Source: Actinomyces minihominis (GTDB taxonomy: Bacteria; Actinomycetota; Actinomycetes; Actinomycetales; Actinomycetaceae). Taken from it: a DNA stretch of 64,000 nt. The notes under the pieces were generated by a model. The model was not told where the DNA came from, made no database searches, and saw nothing but the letters and a program-made list of their open reading frames with translations. This document shows positions 63,159-64,000 of this stretch, one piece after another (positions within the stretch are counted from its first letter, which is position 1; each line of letters opens with the position of its first letter). The translations under genes were made by a program, and so were the position numbers. The stretch spans positions 1-64,000 of the forward strand of contig NZ_FYEG01000007.1 of assembly GCF_900187855.1 (NCBI RefSeq), in the 5' to 3' direction.

Positions 63159-63352
63159 CAGTACCGTGGATGAAAGGGAAAGTGGACTTGCGTAGATCGA
63201 TCCTAAGAGGCGCAGTTTGTCTTGCCCTCGCTGCGGGCAGTAGTGTGGCAACTAGTGGGGTGCAAGGGGGCGGGGATGCTCCACGATCGTCGCCGACCAC
63301 GTTCAATGATCCCTTGTGCGAGAAATTTCCGATGTTACCGTGGTGTCCATAG
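63155..63352 (+). CDS. Small secreted two-cysteine peptide, candidate signal
   Basis: A peptide of at most 65 residues. LRRSILRGAVCLALAAGSSV is a signal-peptide-like basic then hydrophobic stretch, and a Gly/Ser/Pro linker leads to FNDPLCEKFPMLPWCP with Cys55 and Cys64. The start may be ATG 63155, GTG 63182 or TTG 63188; AAAGGG is nine bases before the TTG. The stop overlaps the start of a membrane histidine kinase. This is the layout of an exported pheromone with its sensor. No family is recognised; a plain small secreted protein is the alternative. Confidence 0.6.
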   Translation: MTVPWMKGKVDLRRSILRGAVCLALAAGSSVATSGVQGGGDAPRSSPTTFNDPLCEKFPMLPWCP

Positions 63353-64000
63353 TTTCGAAGAAGGCTACGGGACCGTCTCTGGGCGTCCGCTCGGAGCTAC
63401 GGCGGGGTTTGAAGCGTTCGTTGATTTTTGCTGGAGCCGCTCTTGGGCTGCTCCTCTTTGAGTTTGTCTCTGACTGGTCTTTGTCGCGAGTGCCTTCGTT
63501 GGAGGACTTTTTCTTTGCTTTGGCGCTGACCGCCGGGCTTATCGCTTTTGCGGTCTGGCCCCGATTCGGTGGTCTGCTCTATCTTGTGATCGCAGTCGCC
63601 GAAGGGATTGTTTGGAGCGGTGTCGTTCTCCCATACCTTGGCCTCTACATCGTGGTGGCCGACTGGATATCACGTCGCTGGTATTTGGCCGCGCTGATCG
63701 CATGGCTCGCCGTGGAAGGAACGCACTACGCGAGACGTCCCGGTCCTCTAACTGCTTCGACGCTCATCGAAACTGGGTTCCTGACGATGTGTTCTATCAT
63801 CATCGGTGCTGCGGCACTGTGGTACCGATCTCGTGTTGGTGAGCTCCAAGCAGAGGTGGTTTCAACTCGGAAGGAAATTGAGGAGGCCGAGGCCAGTGTA
63901 AGGGTCCGGCTATCGAGGGGGCTGCACGACACCGTCGCACGCGACCTTGTTCGGTTGCTGGTTGCATGCCAGAACGCGACCACCGAGTCAGTCGGCGATT
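63343..64000 (+). CDS. Membrane sensor histidine kinase, partial
   Basis: The frame is open to the window end (219 codons). Five to six hydrophobic segments (LIFAGAALGLLLFEFV, FFFALALTAGLIAFAV, LLYLVIAVAEGIVW, and two more) fill residues ~20-160, with almost no outside loop. A coiled linker (VGELQAEVVSTRKEIEEAEA) leads to the HisKA_3 box RLSRGLHDTVARDL with His195. This is the NarL/DesK-type sensor class; a response regulator should follow outside the window. GTG 63343 overlaps the peptide stop; GTG 63340 or 63316 are possible. No clear ribosome site, so coupling to the peptide gene is likely. Confidence 0.85.
   Translation, partial: MSIVSKKATGPSLGVRSELRRGLKRSLIFAGAALGLLLFEFVSDWSLSRVPSLEDFFFALALTAGLIAFAVWPRFGGLLYLVIAVAEGIVWSGVVLPYLGLYIVVADWISRRWYLAALIAWLAVEGTHYARRPGPLTASTLIETGFLTMCSIIIGAAALWYRSRVGELQAEVVSTRKEIEEAEASVRVRLSRGLHDTVARDLVRLLVACQNATTESVGD

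Noticed and set aside
1-64000. CRISPR arrays, rRNA genes and complete insertion sequences
   Set aside because: No regularly spaced direct repeats, rRNA-like stretches or intact transposase frames were seen on either strand.

Overview
The window reads as chromosome of a high-G+C Gram-positive actinobacterium. The clues are strong G/C third positions, frequent GTG and TTG starts, a PadR-type regulator directly upstream of inositol-3-phosphate synthase, a mycobacterial FolP2-like dihydropteroate synthase paralogue, DUF2319-type alpha/beta hydrolase and DUF6541-type membrane proteins, and a thiamine-type ECF transporter under a TPP riboswitch. An Actinomycetales lineage is my inference; genus cannot be read from the sequence.

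Layout. 1-3.5 kb: two tRNA-Ser genes (GCT and TGA, both minus, each with a terminator hairpin) bracket a small accessory patch holding a membrane protein, an XRE regulator, a lipoprotein and a four-helix membrane protein; a 23-nt copy of the tRNA-Ser(TGA) 3' end lies inside it. 3.6-20.7 kb: mostly housekeeping genes (AGE-type epimerase, HAD phosphatase, serS, lipid kinase, pheA, DedA, a pseudokinase/flippase-like fusion, a membrane alpha/beta hydrolase, an oxidoreductase, a methyltransferase, a TIGR01777 epimerase and a small P-loop kinase). 20.7-23.8 kb: TPP riboswitch, YkoE-like S component and a fused EcfA-EcfA-EcfT protein, a compact thiamine-precursor importer. 24-28 kb: pntAB transhydrogenase, RidA and a cold-shock gene with a structured leader. 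28-34 kb: membrane and stress genes (TauE, tethered HNH nuclease, SRAP, TRIC channel, ferritin-VIT iron exporter, ASCH-like fragment). 34-43.7 kb: hrpA-sprT, ppc, padR-ino1.

44-50.7 kb is a coherent minus-strand operon, nrfH-nrfA-TPR-ccdA-resB-ccsB-tlpA: nitrite ammonification together with its own System II cytochrome c maturation machinery. NrfA carries CxxCH, not CxxCK, at the active-site haem, consistent with the absence of a dedicated NrfEFG lyase here. 50.8-55.4 kb: a cell-surface lysozyme-like protein, LMW phosphatase, DUF1684 protein, an orphan ZnuA-like lipoprotein with a possible Zur box, and a flavoprotein reductase. 55.5-58.6 kb: a pterin cluster, folE divergent from a SufR-like regulator, a RibD-C reductase and folP2.

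58.6-64 kb is accessory. It holds a 909-residue protein with a HEPN RNase-type motif (RNDSAH) and a DUF3320-like C-terminus, a DUF1254 protein, and a recombination scar with broken gene pieces. At the edge is a short secreted two-cysteine peptide gene whose stop overlaps the start of a membrane histidine kinase cut by the window end. The HEPN protein and the peptide-kinase pair are the best candidates for undescribed biology.
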